Shown: piece after piece, positions 63,396-64,000 of the stretch
Layout: each line of letters begins with the position of its first letter
Numbering within the stretch: the first letter of the stretch is position 1
Assembly: GCA_026122225.1 (NCBI GenBank)
Contig: JANEZZ010001895.1
Coordinates: 434,001-498,000, forward strand
Direction of reading: 5' to 3'
DNA length: 64,000 nucleotides
Source of the DNA: Heloderma charlesbogerti
Lineage: Eukaryota; Chordata; Lepidosauria; Squamata; Helodermatidae
Notes under the pieces: model-generated
Told to the model about the DNA's origin: nothing
The model's input: only the letters and a program-made list of their open reading frames with translations
Database searches by the model: none
Position numbers and translations under genes: made by a program

Positions 63396-64000
63396 GTGGG
63401 AGTCAATAATAGTCCAACATAAAGTAGACCCATTGAAATGAATGGCACTTAAGTTAGTCATGACTAATTCAAGATCTATTTATTTCCATGAGTCTGCTCT
63501 AAGGAGGACTAACACTGAATACTACCCTACAAGCCCAGAACTTTCAAGAAGCAAGAACTGGTAGTTAGGCTGCACAGAGCCGCTTTCATGAGATGGAAAC
63601 GCTGAAATTAATGCCCATGTTTGAGTAGTGGGCAACTTCATTTTTATGAGACTCTAGTGTAGGTTTATCATATTTATGATGAAATTTAATTGTAACTATG
63701 TTATTTTTTTAAGAGAGAAATTTAGTATTTTACTTTTTTTCTAAATCAAAAAATGCAATTTAATTTTTTTTTAATCCGATTTACATTTAAAAACCCACTA
63801 AAATTATCACTTATTATCCACCCTGAAACAACCTCCCTACCACTTCTAGTTAACCGAGTTCTACATAAAAAATTTTTGGTGGTGGCTGCAGGCACTCTAC
63901 AGCCAGGTGGAGAACACTGCTGGCATGCCTAAACATAGGAGCAAAATTTGTGTGAAATCACAGATGAATGACTGGGTAATTATTGAAACAATGATTAGGT

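Larger units (their letters stand above)
62175..63838. mobile_element. Candidate hAT-type element (CAGGGTGG...ATTTAAATC) carrying nested MITEs
   Basis: CAGGGTGGGTTGATTTCGAT at 62175 and TTATTATCCACCCTG ending near 63825 look like inverted termini. AAATC/GATTT-rich blocks at 62200-62290, 62800-62850 and 63740-63800 are typical of such ends. The segments at 62515-62605 and 62993-63395 are separate insertions. Boundaries are inferred. Confidence 0.45.

Noticed and set aside
43640..64000. LRP5 first exon or promoter, expected near C11orf24
   Set aside because: No LRP5-like signal peptide or YWTD-repeat exon was seen; it may lie beyond the window.

Overview
This is vertebrate nuclear DNA, most likely from a squamate reptile (lizard rather than mammal or bird). 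It holds one recognisable protein-coding gene with introns, set in DNA dominated by transposons. The repeat mix is typical of squamates: a BovB (RTE) LINE, L2, CR1 and L1 LINEs, at least two tRNA-derived SINE types, and many short palindromic or terminal-inverted-repeat elements (MITEs). I cannot name the species. No prokaryotic, viral, CRISPR or plasmid feature is present.

The gene is on the minus strand at 36946-42785. It has three coding exons joined in phase 1 and encodes about 475 residues: a signal peptide, a short cysteine-rich segment, a long Thr/Ser/Pro-rich mucin-like stalk with several N-glycosylation sequons, one transmembrane helix, and a short tail ending [16 protein letters not shown]. 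The first residues and the tail match vertebrate C11orf24. The cysteine spacing resembles the MANSC domain of MANSC1, which also shares the tail signature. The first coding intron appears to use a GC donor. In mammals this gene lies next to LRP5 and KMT5B; I see no exon of either here.

Layout: 0-36 kb is gene-free. It holds a CR1 3' end, 5S-rRNA-like remnants, several MITE families, decayed L2, a BovB with an open RT-to-C-terminus frame (20.6-21.96 kb), an L1 3' half inserted into a MITE with a 13-bp target duplication (14.6-16.3 kb), serial palindromes plus a GC-rich minisatellite (29.8-30.24 kb), and a compound microsatellite (31.2 kb). 36-43 kb holds C11orf24, with only MITEs or small fragments in its introns. 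43-64 kb is again gene-free: a second L1 fragment, an L2 RT fragment, a CR1 with an RT frame whose FADD motif is mutated to FAGD, many MITEs, and a nested cluster at 62.2-63.8 kb.

Most other open frames in the window are chance frames or lie in repeats. I found no wholly new biological system. The most useful leads are the MANSC-like module in C11orf24, its GC-AG intron, CTCF-like motifs (two of them in copies of one repeat), the hairpin/minisatellite cluster, and the nested insertions that give relative ages.
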